Origin: Bolinopsis microptera
Taxonomy: Eukaryota; Ctenophora; Tentaculata; Lobata; Bolinopsidae
Assembly: GCF_026151205.1 (NCBI RefSeq)
Contig: NC_087079.1
Location: 6,544,169 to 6,608,168 of the forward strand
DNA length: 64,000 bases
Direction of reading: 5' to 3'
Shown: piece by piece, positions 43,130 to 56,291 of the stretch
Position numbering within the stretch: the first letter of the stretch is position 1
Layout: each line of letters opens with the position of its first letter
Notes under the pieces: generated by a model
Told to the model about the DNA's origin: nothing
Databases searched by the model: none
The model's input: the letters and a program-made list of their open reading frames with translations, nothing else
Translations under genes and position numbers: made by a program

Positions 43130-43580
43130 CTCGGCGCGTCCTGGTAGGTTGTAAACCTACAACAAGCTTCACACTTAATTGATGATGTCAATTCATCGCA
43201 GCTCGGCGCGGCACAGTAGCGCATTTCGCCGATCTAGCTGTGAGAAGCCTCATTGAGTGCGCGGTGCGGCACAGTAACGCATCACGCTACAATATAAATA
43301 TTTAAATTCAATTTAAATGTATTATAAAAAGTTTGGTTTCGAATCACGAAATTTATATTTTGTATTTTGTGGAAATGTGAGCCGCGCCATGAAAATACAA
43401 TATGGTTGCATATAATTATTAAAAATCCGTGTAATGCCTTGTATCACGTGGTGACCCCCACTGTCGCTTCACTATAGTGTATCACTATAATGTATTGTTT
43501 CACTATATTGTATCGTCTTCGACGATACAGGGGAGCCGCGCACTTCGTGCGCGGCGGGTCATACAACGTATGACAAGTAA
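43130..43580. repeat. Cluster of short hairpins
   Basis: Several perfect small palindromes: GTAGGTTGTAAACCTAC (43145), GTATCGTCTTCGACGATAC (43510), GCCGCGCACTTCGTGCGCGGC (about 43536-43556, stem of nine), and GTCATACAACGTATGAC. They sit in AT-rich surroundings with unusually GC-rich stems; likely remnant of a small transposon. No Helitron CTRR end could be assigned. Confidence 0.5.
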
Positions 43581-44191
43581 TGCCTTGGCTTGGTTTGTAA
43601 TTAACAATGTACGAGTATATTTTATTGGCATGCATCAACTCCTGTCTTCAAAGTTTTCACGTCAGTTAATGGTGATAATGGTTTTAATATAAATCTCAGA
43701 ACAGTATTATGGCTGAATAGCAAACTTAAAACTTGTTTCTCGATTCAATCAGAATAAAAAATATTAGAATAAAACAAATATTATATTCAAATCTCTTTAT
43801 TCAACAATATTAAATCATTATAGAACCTAATTTGTGGCTTGATCGTTATGTTAGGGCTATTCTGTTAGCTGATGCTGACAGGCACTGCATGGGGCAGAGA
43901 CTTAGGACCATTACGCTGAAGGCTTACAATGACCCTTTTTGAACCCCATGGCAGTGCTAGTTTTATTATGGTACAAATTGTAAATCGAAGTTATGAAAAC
44001 GATCAAGTCACTCCTGTTTTACACTATCAACAGCTACTTAAAACAACCTAGATTGTACAACTCACTTTGAAGATTAAACTGTTAAGTGATGAGTGATTGG
44101 GCTCATTAAACATTTTAGTAGCGGAGACATGCGGATCAGCTTCTTGAGGTTCTAATAGTTCATTCAGACAAGAAGTTTTACTTTTTCAAAT

Positions 44192-45061
44192 TTAGTTGTT
44201 CAAGCTGCCTGAGTTCAGAAAGTTTGCCAAAGGGGCCCAGGTATTCTTGTCACCTTTACCCTGAGACGAGAGAATGACTTTTTTTACCTTTGATTTGAAT
44301 ACACCATGAGTGATTTCAAGGTCGTTCAGTGCCAACATCTGACGGAATGAATTCCAAAGGCAACTAGATTTGTAAACGAAACTGTTTGAGGGCATGGTTG
44401 TTATAAGAAGAGTTTCTTTGCCGGGTCTTTTAGACAAACAGAAAAGTTCAAATAGTGCAATTGGTGTTCGATACTTAAAGACTTTAAAAAGTTCATTGCA
44501 GCAGTGATACGCGTATAAATTATGCAATGTCATGAGTGATTGACGAGCAAAAATTGGCTTGGTGTGCTCTCTCTCAAAGAATTTGCTAGTAAGTTTCCGT
44601 TCACTGATAGGTCTAGTCCTAGCACATGTCATAAATTTATCAAGGTATGCTTTTTTGTCACCAAACATGATACAAACACACTTTTTCTGGGCTACAAATA
44701 GTGGTTGAAGTTTATTATTACTTGCACCTCCCCAAACGGTAATGCCATAAGATAGGTGACTTTCAAACAGTGTGTGGTACAGGTCCTTATGGATAGATGA
44801 TGGAATTTTATCCTTAATCATGTATAGCCTCCCAGAACAGGACAAGAGTTTTCTAACTAGTTTGTCTCTATAGGGATTGAAAGTTAGGCCTTCGTCGACA
44901 ATTACTCCCAGGAATTTCGTTTCCTGCACCTTTGAGAGAGGTAGGCCATTGAGGTAAAGTCTATTTTCAATTAATAAAGATTGATCATCAAGTTTTCTTT
45001 TAGCTGTATTGAATTCTATATAGCAACTTTTATTGGCGTTAACATGTAATTTATTAGCCAA
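44192..45061 (-). pseudogene. 5'-truncated LINE reverse transcriptase, C-terminal part
   Basis: 289 codons, open. It starts in the RT palm (NKLHVNANKSCYIEFN), then the thumb signature ETKFLGVIVDEGLTFNPYRD and the connecting region HLSYGITVWGGASNNKLQPL, and ends KVKKVILSSQGKGDK. The catalytic box and endonuclease are absent, as in typical 5'-truncated CR1/L2/jockey-like copies. Unrelated in sequence to the LINE at 13.4-15.1 kb. Confidence 0.8.
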
Positions 45062-45520
45062 TGTGTACTCGTGGACTGATTGTAGGACCCTATTAGCATT
45101 ATTGTAGTATCAATGATATGCTTCATATAATATATCATATCCATTATCATAAACTCCTGCAATTGGCCCATTATATTAGTGTATGTGTGGATTGCAATAA
45201 ATTATTCAGATATGCAATTCTTTGTTTAATTTTGAATATCGATTTTTTGTTGAAACTGAGTTTTGGTTCGGTTGGTATGATTTTGTAATATCATTTAATC
45301 CGCCATTTATTACATAATTGTTACTGTTAGTTCTTTCATATTTTGGAATTATGTTAATTTTAGGTCGACCCTCATACTTTAGACCAATTGCTTTCTGGTT
45401 TCTATGATGTTCATAACAAATTATTTTTAGGATACAATTCTTTTTAAAATGTTCTAGATTTATCTTAAAATTATTTTGTTCTAGCAGTGATAGTAACCAA
45501 TAACTGCATTGTGCTTAAAC

Positions 45521-45767
45521 CAGTGTCGTAACGTTGCCTGTTGGCGCCCCCACCGAAAATGCGCCCCCCTGTTGGCGCCCCCTCCCTAAAATTGAACAAA
45601 TTAGGTGATTTTAGAGGATACCCTGGTAAAATATCTAAAAAAGTGTGTTTCTAGAGCAAAACGCACAGTTTTGCTAGTTTTTCAAAATTTTTCCGCATTC
45701 ATACGACGATTTGCGCCCCCCTAAGATGGCGCCCCCCGCACAGCGGGGCCCTTTCGTTACGCCACTG
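45521..45767. mobile_element. Small hAT-like MITE
   Basis: 247 bp with inverted ends CAGTGTCGTAACG and CGTTACGCCACTG. Flanks GCTTAAAC and GCTTAACA are near-identical 8-mers, as expected for hAT. Interior rich in GCGCCCCC and TGGCGCC blocks. Confidence 0.65.
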
Positions 45768-46885
45768 GCTTAACAGGTTTGGCGAAAATATTTTGTAATG
45801 GGCAAAAGTTTCTCCAAACAAGGATCTGCATGTTAAAATTGTATACATGTACAGCAACAGCATTCTTCATCGATGAGGCCATAATCTTACTTCTTACCTT
45901 AGCAGTAATACTTTTATCTTATATCAGCTATCTTACTTTTGTGAAGTTTTAATCATCAATGACTATACATAGAAAAACATTTCAACTATGCGACTCATAA
46001 ATAATATTCCAATCCGGATTTTACAATTCTGATGTCAGTACATGACGTTTTTTTTAAGCCAACGATTTCATACTGAGTCATAGTTAATTGTGATTAGCAC
46101 TAACCAGCTAGTGACTTTTCAATGACCATCTAATAGCCATTAAATGGCCACTAAGTGGCAGTTAGTTAATTAATGACCATCTAGAATTATTAGTCATATT
46201 GGATTAAACAGAGGTTATTCAGATTAATAGTAGCCATTCAATGATCATTGATCAACCAATAGACAGGTAGAGGTCGCTAAATGGTTGGCAGTCAGTAAGT
46301 GACCCCTCAAATGATCAACCAACAGCAAACTAATGGTTACTAGATCATTGGTGGCCAGTCAATGACCAGCAAGTGACCACTTTTGTGTCATCACTTTTGT
46401 GTCCCATAGAGACCAATCACTAAATACTTTTGTATTATACTGGCTCTAGAATCGTGTTAAACTGATGATCTGGTACATAAACGGTACATAAACGGTACAA
46501 AACTGCTCTTAAACAGCTTGCCTTAATTACTTGTTTAATGTCATGTGTTTCTAGTAGTGAATAAATAAGAATTGGGTGAAATTCACATGAATTTACTGTC
46601 TAGATTCTTTCTGGGGCTTAAAGGGTAGAGCTTACTTAATACTTATGCCTGGCTTGGTAACATCTTCGTAATCGCTCTACATCAAAAACCTTAGTTCTGT
46701 GGCAATAAATTTGTAAATTCGATTATTCTTGAATACTTCTTAGTTATTAAGTTTGATTTTAAATTATGAAATTTCCAGATTCAATTTATTTGAAAGTTTA
46801 TAAGATGATTCACTATGAAAAGTTTCTGTCGTTGGTCAATACAGCTTCATAGACTTGGGAAATTTTTTCTGAAACTTGACAATGA
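45768..46885. other. AT-rich non-coding DNA with degenerate TGACCA repeats
   Basis: No gene visible. Between about 46090 and 46400 the words AGTGACC, AATGACCA and CTAA(T/A)GG recur at irregular spacing, suggesting an old decayed minisatellite. Confidence 0.45.
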
Positions 46886-47733
46886 TTAAGGCCACAGGGG
46901 GGGGGGTCCGAGGTCGATTTTGAGATTTTGAGATATGTTGTAGAGCTCGTTCTAAATTTTCAAATGCTTTTGTCCTTACCGAAAACAAAGTTTCCTATTT
47001 GAAGATATCGCGCGTTGAATTTTGAGGTTTACCTGTAATTCTATTGTAAATGAAAACTTTAAATGAAATCGTGTTCAAAATCTATCTTCTTTTTCAGTTT
47101 ATGACTTAGAACCTTGTAACTTGGCAACAATGTTCTTCAAGGTATTTTGAGTTTTTGTTATGTAACGATTTATGATATCTTTTTCCAAAGCTGAGATATG
47201 AGGTTAACCATGAGTGCGGGTTACAAAATTTAAAATGGTTAACCTCATAAAAAGAGTTAGGAGCAAAATTACAACAATCGTTACATAACAAACTTTTAAA
47301 TTTATGTCAGGAACATAAGTTCCAAATTTGAGGTGAAATGGATAAAAACTCTAGGAGAAGATAGATTTTGAAGTCAAAAATTCGAGGTTTTCAGGAGAGG
47401 CAAAAAACTGTTTTTTATGTTATGTGATTTTTGAGTATTTTGCCTTTATTTCTATATTTTTCAAAGTTTAACTGCTGAAATAACACAAAAACAATAAAAA
47501 CAAAGCTTATCGTAGTTTTCAGTTGTAATGGCATCAATATTTCTGCCCTCCATTATCGATTTATCAAAAAAATGAGGTTAAGGAAGAATTGGTTAACCTC
47601 ATTTATTAAAAAAAGTAAAATAGCTACAGAAAAATGAGTGGTGGCAAAGTATCCACCACAAAAATATATATTGATTCAAAGCATAATATTTTTTTGCATT
47701 TTTTGAAGCCTCGACCCCCCCCTGTGGCCTTAA
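46886..47733. mobile_element. TTAA-flanked MITE with G-run inside its ends
   Basis: TTAA at 46886-46889 and 47730-47733 bound an 840-bp element with inverted ends GGCCACAGGGGGGGGGGTC and GACCCCCCCCTGTGGCC, extending to GAGGTCGA / TCGA. The interior has repeated GAGGTTAA(C/G) words and no coding frame. TTAA targets point to piggyBac or Kolobok-type machinery. Confidence 0.85.
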
Positions 47734-49295
47734 CCAATTAATTTCAAGCAATGACCAATAAAACTGAAAGCAAATATGGTTTTCATCACCACCAGTCTTC
47801 AGATCAAGTTAGTAAAATTAAACGGAAATTGATCATAATATTTAATTACAACCATCACGTCATTATCACGTGATAGTATTTTCGGGGAAAACATTGTAGG
47901 AAGGGAGAATGATTAGGATCCATTGGTGCCACTATAAATAAAGAATAAGCTGCATGTTCGTTTTAAAATATTATGTCACGAAACTGCAAGGGTTGCAAAT
48001 TACATGGACTTCTGGTAATCATTGAATATTTATGTTTGCAGGTGTGCGGCAGTCTGTAATTACAGCTGTATTATGTGTGAAATTCTGATGATTTGAATCA
48101 AATCAATGGCTTCTTGACGTATTGTGTATTTGCGCCTTGATTTGGTGCTTCAATTTTGGTTGGCTTAATAGCTTCTACATATTATATACTTACTTGTTTT
48201 GAAAGATAAATTTAAAGTTCCTATTCGGACGATTTAATGAATGATTAGATATATACAGAAGCCTTGTAGACTAAGGCTGTTATAGATTTAGCCACTAACT
48301 CGCAATGTCCCCTGTTCTCGGAGCTCTATTGTTGTTGGAGGCCCCGAAAGTTCTAACTTGACACGCTGTTACACACACTTCACATCATAATATGGTCAGT
48401 CTCTCCCAATGTTGTTCATTTTAGTGGACATTTCAATGAAGCAAGCGTTGAACACGTAAAGTTCTCGAATCGTGCAATTGACCAAACCACACTTCTCTCA
48501 GCTCTATTTATTGTCTTTTACAGAGAACCATTCACAAAGTTTATAAGCACAGCCACTCTTAAGAGCTGAAAACTTTATGTGTCATCAGTAAGAAGTTTTG
48601 TTACTGCTTGAAAAAGTTCCCTTTATGGCTTTGTAATGCATGTCTATCTGACAAGCACACTTGGTCATTTGGAGCTTTACGAGCATCGTATTAATGGTTA
48701 GACCGTGAAAGTTTTAATTTCTAGCTTGTTTTTCGTCTTGATGAAGAGGACTCAATGCTTGTTTGACCTGCCTTTGTTGAACGCTAGGTGCTTTGGTGAT
48801 CTCTCTCTCTCTCTCTCGCTCGGTCACGAGTTTAACAGCCTGATTCGTGTCCGGTTCAAGAAGGGCGGCTTTTTATCTAATTAATGTCGGGAATATGTGA
48901 ATTGTGGACTGTTGAAGTATTCTGAAGAGTTCTGTGTTTATTACCCTTTGACTTTGTTGAGTACTTCAGCTGTGGAAACTAGAAACGTACATATCTCGTT
49001 ATTTGATTACTCTTGTTAGTACCAGATGGATTGGCTTCAAATTAGGATCAATCATAGCATGTGCTTGTTATCGCAATTAAATTGAGTGATCATTCCAACC
49101 ATCCAGAGTACTTATTTGACCACTGGGCCCGGAAATGGCACCTAATTAGAGGGACCCCACTCACCCTGCTCCAGTAATTTAGGGGAACCTTAGTCACACA
49201 TGTTTTCAAAAGATAAATACCAATTTTCCATCTTGCGTGGAGCTCCCTTTGCTTCCTCATAACATCCTCTTATTGCAGGGGTGTGCTTTAAAATA
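47734..49295. other. Non-coding DNA
   Basis: No gene or clear repeat. Contains a short (CT)n tract near 48800. ATCACGTGATAG at about 47869 is an early member of the CACGTG motif class that dominates further downstream. Confidence 0.5.
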
Positions 49296-51720
49296 CACCC
49301 CACGTGACCCCACTACGTGACTCCAGGCAGCACACCACGTGACTCCATGGTAACCGCACATGTGAACGTGTCAACTCTTGCTTGGCCAATCAGCGGGCGA
49401 GTTGAAAATCACGTGGTGGGAGGCTTATCGCGTGGCTGGTCAGGTGTAGTACAGTCAGTGAGCTGCGAGGGAAGAGAGAGGGAGCTCCTCCAAAATGAAG
49501 CCCTTCGTTTCCGGCCCCCGAGAATCCAAGTGTTGTGAGGAGTTTGATTGTTGGTGCGACATTTTGTATCGTTACACGTTTTTTGGTCTCCACGGCTCTT
49601 AGGGAATATACATTGTGAATTCTCCTGGAACTTTCTGGAACTTCCTCAAGACACCTCTTGCGATTGTTTTCTCAAAGACTTAGTAAACAGCCAGAAAGCG
49701 GTTAAACGTTGGTTTTGTTGTTTTTATCACACTTGTTTCACTTGGATGGATATGGTGAACCATATTTATTTTCACACGTGACAGTATTGTTGGTATTGGT
49801 CGGTCTATACTATTGCTGGAAGTTTATTCTGGTTAGAACGTGCTCATGCAAACAAATAACTTTTCAAACACGAATTTTGGCCTTTATTTCCCCAGAGCCC
49901 TAACATTTCAACGGCCAGCTGTAATTTTATTTCAGACAACCAAGTCTCATTAAAATATGGATGTTTATTTTAAAAGTTAAACATTACGTTATTTTTTATG
50001 TTCGTCCGTTAATGGTTACACGGGTGTAACATTATTGCACACCTCCGAGGTGCACTTTAAATTATAGTGTTAGATTAGAGATTAGGTTATTTCAGTCAGA
50101 TAACAGTCTGAAATGAAATAACTGTCATTTAACTTGCGCAATACGTTAAATGGCAGTTATTTCATCTCGCAATACGTTAAATGACAGTTATTCGATTTTG
50201 CTATAATCTGTTTTCGTAATATTTTAGGTTTTATCATATAAATTTGTCACATCATAAAGTCTTTCGTTTGTTAACTCTTATCACATAAGATATATATCTG
50301 AATGTCTTTCATTTGTTAAGTCTTACTTTGTTTAATGTTCATTCCTCGCAAACGTAACATCTACCCTGATACAACAAACCTTGACAGTGTTTACCGAGTT
50401 CACAAACCTGGGATGACCAGATCAACACTGACCAACTAGAACGCTCTAAACCTTTCACTAGCCAATCAGATTGCTCTAACTTAATCACGTGGGTGTTTTG
50501 ACTGCCTCGAAAGAGCAGCTGAGTCGTGTCTTGTGATGACTGGTTAACTGGCAGATAGGCCAGTGTCTTGTGAGTCTCGGTCATGTTACCAACCTCTGAA
50601 CAAGTTCGTGGAGTCTTTAATACTATCATGCCGTTATATCGTATGTTCCTGTTTTTATTCATGGCTCTGTCGTGGGAATCAAGGCTCATCTTAGTGCCTG
50701 ATTTAGTCAGAGTATCGGAGGACAAGTGGCGCTATAACTAGATTTAAAAGGTTTAATAATCATACCGTTGGTATGTAGGAAGCTAGTACAGTGTGTTGTG
50801 TAGTTTTCTCTGCTTCTGTTGGTGGGATATACCAGTCACGTGACCCCTCGACCTCTCTGTGTATCTTACAAGCTTGTACCTACCGCTCACAAGCAACCCA
50901 CTCCCCGCTATCCCTCGTCCAATCACCCGCCTTTATCCCACCCACGTGACTTTGATCAACCAATCAGCAGGCTGGATTCCCACAGTGCACTACCACTAAC
51001 CAGGTAACCTGCGTGTATTGCCCGTGTCACGTGACTTGACTGGTTTTTAGAACTTCCGGCTACAAAACAAACATCTCCCAGCGCCGAACAGACGTGGTCC
51101 TATTTTTAGTAACAGCTAAGTTTCGTTTGGTGTTAGGGTTGCAGTTGGGCGGCCTGCACCGTCCTGTTCTTTGATCATCCAGCCAAAATAGATTCGAGGC
51201 GCGTGGTTTTTATCGTTTTTCTTTTAATATAGAATTAAAAAATAACGTGTCCTGAAATGGTTCATGCTACATTTCATGGCATTATTGGATAGTGTTGGTA
51301 TTGCAGCGTTTGACCTTATTGTTGATTACCGGTCCTAAATGAACTGCAGCAACACCCAGCCTGATCTCACGACATTTTCCCAGACCTTCCCAAAATACCC
51401 TCCATCTCTCCCAATTTGTACCTGTAATTGTTGGGAATGATTGGTCACGTGACTTGCAGGAGTGAAACAACTGCTGAACTGCTGATCTGAACCCCTCCCA
51501 TCTGGTCTAAAAGAGTGCACTTAATTCAATATACCAATTACTTCAGCTTGTACTGTGTTAGCTGGAGGCCAGTGTACCAACTCTCCGACAAACACCCCAC
51601 GTGACTTCTCCTCTTCTTCCTCATTGGTCAACCTGGCCTCTTCCGCGTCGTTGATTCGCCAATTGTCGGCTAAAGGTGAAAGTCCTGGTGGAGCTGCGAG
51701 CCAACCACACGGCCATGTTG
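49296..51720. promoter_or_regulatory. CACGTG/CCAAT-rich regulatory candidate upstream of the THAP gene
   Basis: At least nine CACGTG palindromes (near 49301, 49337, 49411, 50487, 50836, 50943, 51028, 51445, 51598), most continuing to CACGTGA, with nearby CCAAT or ATTGG boxes (49386, 50461, 50918, 50959, 51436, 51624). One compact unit reads ATTGGTCACGTGACTTG. CACGTG binds bHLH-zip factors (USF, MITF/TFE, MYC) and CCAAT binds NF-Y. It lies 1-3.5 kb before the THAP start codon and is also more GC-rich than surrounding DNA. Confidence 0.5.
50119..50195. repeat. Inverted plus direct short repeat
   Basis: AATAACTGTCATTTAAC faces GTTAAATGGCAGTTATT, and a third copy, CGTTAAATGACAGTTATT, follows directly with its own GCAATA leader. 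Small hairpin-forming relic. Confidence 0.75.
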
Positions 51721-52765
51721 GGTAGCTATTCCGGCACTGAGAGCCGAGAGGGTTAACCTTGCAGCGGGGAAACCTTAGACAGTGTGCCCTAATCCACTTA
51801 CTTTTCAGCTTCTAACTGGTTCAAATAGTTTTTAAGAAGGTTTCTTTTTGTTTGTTTCGCTTTTGTTCCGAGCTGGTTTTTTGTTGTTGTGGTTATAATT
51901 TGGTATTGTTTGTGCGAATGAAGTGGAATCTATCAGTAGCTTGATGTTTAGCTTTTCCTGTAGTGTGGCAGGCGTTTCTCTTATACTCTTATAGTGTGGC
52001 AGGCGTCTTTAAGTTATGATAAAGGTACAAGATCGTCATTCATCGCAAGATTTATATTCCAGTTATCTGTTTGACCTTAGTTTGGGCTTTTCCTGAAGAA
52101 CGAGAACATAATTCGTTATAATCAGATGCGTGAATCTCACATTTATTCGCGACTTAGATCGACCGTTTCCTTGCTTTTGAGTATTGATTTTGAATCGTTT
52201 ACATGATACACACCTACTGTTTTTACACGATCGCCTTTAAGAATTGAGATAGAATTATGGAACAGTACCTATCGAAGTTTGATTATTGTACCCGGATTGT
52301 TTAAAAGGGCTTACCGACTCAATACAGAAACCTTCCCTTTTATATGAATTCATTTCGCTTATTATACGATTATGGTATTTTTGATAAGTTTAATCACAAT
52401 AATTCATGAATTGCAATTAAAGTTTAGGTAATACATTTTTCTATCATCAATGTTGCCTTGTTAAATATCTATGCACACATACCTCGAATGATACAATTCT
52501 CTAAAAATATCCATACCGTATTCACATTGGCACATGATTGAAATTAATAATATTCTGATAGACTTATCTTGTACGAACATAAAGATAACAATCAAATCTA
52601 AACCCCTTATCTCCCTTCTAGGTGTAGCATGAAGCAATAAGAGTGATAATCCCCACCATACACACCACTCTGACCAGAAGTGACCGAACACACACCAACC
52701 TCTCTCTCTCTCAGCTCACTATCTCTCACTATCTCTAACCTGTCACATCTGATCCGGCAGTCATC

Positions 52766-54178
52766 ATGGTAAAGAACTGTTGCGTGCTCGGCTGCTCCTC
52801 TAACACTAAACGTAACCCTGCTATTTCCTTCTTCCGGTTCCCGACAGACGTGACCCTGGCTAGCATGTGGTTACAGCTCATAGGTAGACCTGACTTTAAA
52901 CCTTCACAGTACAGTGTTATCTGCCAGCTGCATTTCACGAGGGACGACTTCACCTCAGGTTCCCACCATTACCCTATTACCGGCATCGGTGGACAGAGAA
53001 AACGTCTGAAGACTAAAGCCATACCCACACAAAACTTGAACGGGTGTACGAACCCTGAGGTTTTGGCAGAGATACAGATGAGAGCCAAGACAACCTTTCC
53101 ACAACATCACAAGTTAGCTAAATCCATGATGTCAAACGCTAACACAATGGTTAATGCCAACACGATACAGAACAACAACACAGAAGCAGCTCAACTACAA
53201 CAACTTCTCACCTCACTCATGCCTGCTCTCTTCGGCAACAACTCCAACAACAACGCCAACAACAACGCCAACAAGATGTCCCTGGAGAATAGCCTGAACA
53301 ACATTTCCTGCTCGACTAACTCCCTGACACCCAACATCGGAACCGCAACCCCTCAGGGTAGCTTCTCCAACAGTCCCCAGGGCTGCTACACTAACGGTAT
53401 CTCCACGCCACCCTTCTCCGGGGGAACCAGTCCTCCCTCTGTTGCCACCACACAGGGTCCTATCATCAGCCTGCCCTCAAGTCTCCAGAACATCGCACTT
53501 ACAGACTCCCCGCCCCAAAGTAACGGAGTTCTCCTCTCCAGCAGCACTGCCTTACCTTCTGAACCCATCATGTCTACACCAATCCTGAAGAAAGAGCCTG
53601 TCACAACCACAGATCACGCCATCTTCAAGATCAGTAACGGTAACGCCCTTCCCTCCAACCTGTCTCACAACTCATCTATCATGACATCAACTCCAGTGAA
53701 CAGTTCGCCCTCAACTAACGGGACGGTCATACGAACGAACGGTCCTACACCCTCTACTGAGGACCTGTACGCTGAGCTGCAGAACTCTCTTCTGGCTCTA
53801 AAACAGAACTATTCTAATGAAAATAACAGCCAGATCGTTAAAAACCAGAGTCCAGCTGTTGTGCAGGTTCAACAGCCCATCGCTCATGAGATTCCCATGG
53901 AAACGGGTAACAACGCGTACATCATCGACGTAGACACTTATCAGAAACTAATGGAAACAGTTTCTCAAAAATCAGAAAAATCAATCCAAACCGAGCAGGA
54001 CATTACGATCTGCACTCTTCAGAGCGAGATCAAGCAGCTGAAAGAACAGCTTTATCAGTACGAACTCGCTTTCAACAGTCTGATCAACTGGACTGAGGGC
54101 TCCTTGAAAACGGACCCCGTACCCGCACCTTCGGCACCCAGTGAACCTAAATTAATTGAGGGAACATTGATAGAATAG
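52766..54178 (+). CDS. THAP-domain transcription factor, intronless
   Basis: 470 residues, single exon. N-terminal THAP zinc finger at residues 1-90: MVKNCCVLGCSSNT, FFRFPTD, MWLQLIGRPDFKPSQY, CQLHFTRDDF and TKAIPT (AVPTIF-like end). The zinc ligands are Cys-Cys early and Cys-x2-His in CQLH, so the fold looks intact. The middle is low-complexity Asn/Ser/Thr/Pro (about 105-330), with repeated NANNNANK-type stretches. A C-terminal coiled coil (QSEIKQLKEQLYQYELAFN, about 415-440) probably mediates dimerisation. THAP proteins bind DNA and recruit chromatin cofactors; the target is unknown. A (CT)n/TCACTATCTC stretch precedes the ATG by 30-60 bases. Confidence 0.9.
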   Translation: MVKNCCVLGCSSNTKRNPAISFFRFPTDVTLASMWLQLIGRPDFKPSQYSVICQLHFTRDDFTSGSHHYPITGIGGQRKRLKTKAIPTQNLNGCTNPEVLAEIQMRAKTTFPQHHKLAKSMMSNANTMVNANTIQNNNTEAAQLQQLLTSLMPALFGNNSNNNANNNANKMSLENSLNNISCSTNSLTPNIGTATPQGSFSNSPQGCYTNGISTPPFSGGTSPPSVATTQGPIISLPSSLQNIALTDSPPQSNGVLLSSSTALPSEPIMSTPILKKEPVTTTDHAIFKISNGNALPSNLSHNSSIMTSTPVNSSPSTNGTVIRTNGPTPSTEDLYAELQNSLLALKQNYSNENNSQIVKNQSPAVVQVQQPIAHEIPMETGNNAYIIDVDTYQKLMETVSQKSEKSIQTEQDITICTLQSEIKQLKEQLYQYELAFNSLINWTEGSLKTDPVPAPSAPSEPKLIEGTLIE

Positions 54179-55345
54179 TAGTTGCTAATCAGTTACTTAT
54201 TAGTGACTAATTATTATTATTAGAAACACAAATCGTAGAAATTGTAGTTTGTTTGTTGTTGTTTTTTTCAGGACCTTTTTACTTGCGTATATTGAATAAC
54301 TATCTGTTTTGTATCTATTTAGTTACGTGAAATTGTCTCATTATATTATTAAAAAAGTTTTGCTAGTGCGCGAAGTGAGTTGCTAAGCAACCGTGTTATT
54401 CTTATAACTCATGATGATGATAATAACCCAGTGGCAGATGTTGCCACTGTACGGAACCTTGTCATGATAATGTGATGTTGTTTTTTTTTCTTTTTTCTTG
54501 TGAATCTGGAGAATTTTGTGCCAATTTGTTGTTGTTTTTTCCTGTACAAGTTCGATGAGTTTTGTTTGATATGATGACCCAGGTGAGGGTGAGCGAGTTA
54601 CCTATCCTTGTTGTGATACATATTGAGATAGTACATGTTTTATATATGGGGTATACCTTATCAACCTTCAGTTCTTCGCTTCTAGGTAAGTGTAGCACCT
54701 ATAAAATGTTCATCAGCTTGAGTCTTGATCACTGGTCAAAGTCAAGTCATTCTAGAAAGTTCCAGACTATTTGAAATGTGGACTAGTAATTAATCAGACG
54801 GCATGATTTGGTCGATAAGTCTACTTGTTTTGGTATGATGAGTACTGAGTAATGACCCTCTGAAAGGCAGCTTCCTCATTACATTCGGCTGTTAAATTAA
54901 AGTTTGATAAGGTATTACTCCGTAATGTTATATTTCACTGTTAGAGTTTTGATCTGTTGTCATTTTAGAGTCAGATATTATCAGATCTGAACAAGATAAA
55001 GACTTATTTGGTTTTGATACTTATCCTTTGGACTACAATTGTTGTGTTTATAGATCAGGGTCAATTATTATGTCACTAGATCTGTTGATCTACATTGTTA
55101 GAGAGAGAAAAATTTTTTGCGGCCATGAATTCACAGTGAACTAAATTCCGGTACATCACAAACGTGGTCTTTAGTGCAGGTAAATGTAGCGAACCACAAT
55201 ATTTTCCCCAGTGTATAGTGGACATGTCAGATTATTTTCAGTGGCATGATAGATTATAGTATAATAGCAACCCTGGTTGCACTTTATCGGGTAAAGGACG
55301 CTGTAAGTGGCGAACAATGGGCGCGGCTAGATACGATACCCGTCC
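54179..55345. other. THAP gene 3' flank
   Basis: T-rich. No canonical AATAAA close behind the stop; ATTAAA-like words occur near 54350 (TTATTAAAAAAG). No further coding sequence seen. Confidence 0.5.
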
Positions 55346-55356
55346 TCTCCCACTCT

Positions 55357-55357
<1 letters not shown>

Positions 55358-55435
<78 letters not shown>

Positions 55436-55436
55436 G
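55358..55436. repeat. (CT)n microsatellite
   Basis: About 78 bases of uninterrupted CT after a TCCTTCTCTC lead-in. Arginine/glutamate frames on the minus strand are by-products. Confidence 0.97.
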
Positions 55437-55559
55437 ATGACTCGTGATAGTACAATGCGACACTCCACCCGATTGAAGGCTATTGTCGTTAGTGACAATG
55501 CCTGCTCTTGACAATAGTACTCCTCATCATCTACCCTGTACCCACACAAAAGATCAGGG

Positions 55560-55920
55560 TGATTCCCTCCAGCGCTCTTATTGGTGGAATTTAGTTTAGC
55601 GGAGCCCTGATTGGTCCAAATTTAGGGAGCTGATGTCCAGGCTCACGCTCCTGACTGCCCTGGAAACGGGGGGAAAGTGCGCCTGAAAATACATAACCGG
55701 ACTTGAGTCCTAGAGGTATTTTGGAGGTGTGTGTCAGTGGCGGGGATCTGATTGGCCGGCCAGTGAGGGCTCAGGGCTCTGATTGGTTCCCCTGTCCGGA
55801 CACGTGACAGGGTTTCCTGGACTTTAATTGCAGTAGTGAGTTAATAAGGCCTGAAAGAGAGAGGACTTTTGTCCTAGCACGCCACGTGTGCGGGCACATT
55901 ATTATTCCAGTGCGTTGAAC
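55560..55920. promoter_or_regulatory. Second CCAAT/CACGTG cluster
   Basis: Four TGATTGG/TATTGG boxes in 220 bases (near 55579, 55609, 55750, 55782) followed by GGACACGTGACAGG (55799) and CCACGTGTGC (55882). GC-rich compared with its surroundings; reads like a promoter or enhancer, but I find no gene starting immediately downstream. Confidence 0.4.
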
Positions 55921-56061
55921 TTAGATACTTATTATATATCAATAATACCTTTTCAGATTTACCTGATCTCTGGGTGTATGGTGGAGGGCACTGGACATTA
56001 AATCTTACTTCATTGAACTGATATTTAGCACAGGGAATAATAATATAGATCCGATATAGAT

Positions 56062-56291
<230 letters not shown>

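Noticed and set aside
43130-43580. CRISPR-like or Helitron interpretation of the hairpin cluster.
   Set aside because: Hairpins differ from each other, there are no regularly spaced identical repeats, and no TC...CTRR ends are visible.
50339-50725. Minus-strand frame of 128 codons.
   Set aside because: No recognisable domain, signal peptide or splice partner; it lies in the CACGTG/CCAAT-rich region and its codons look random.
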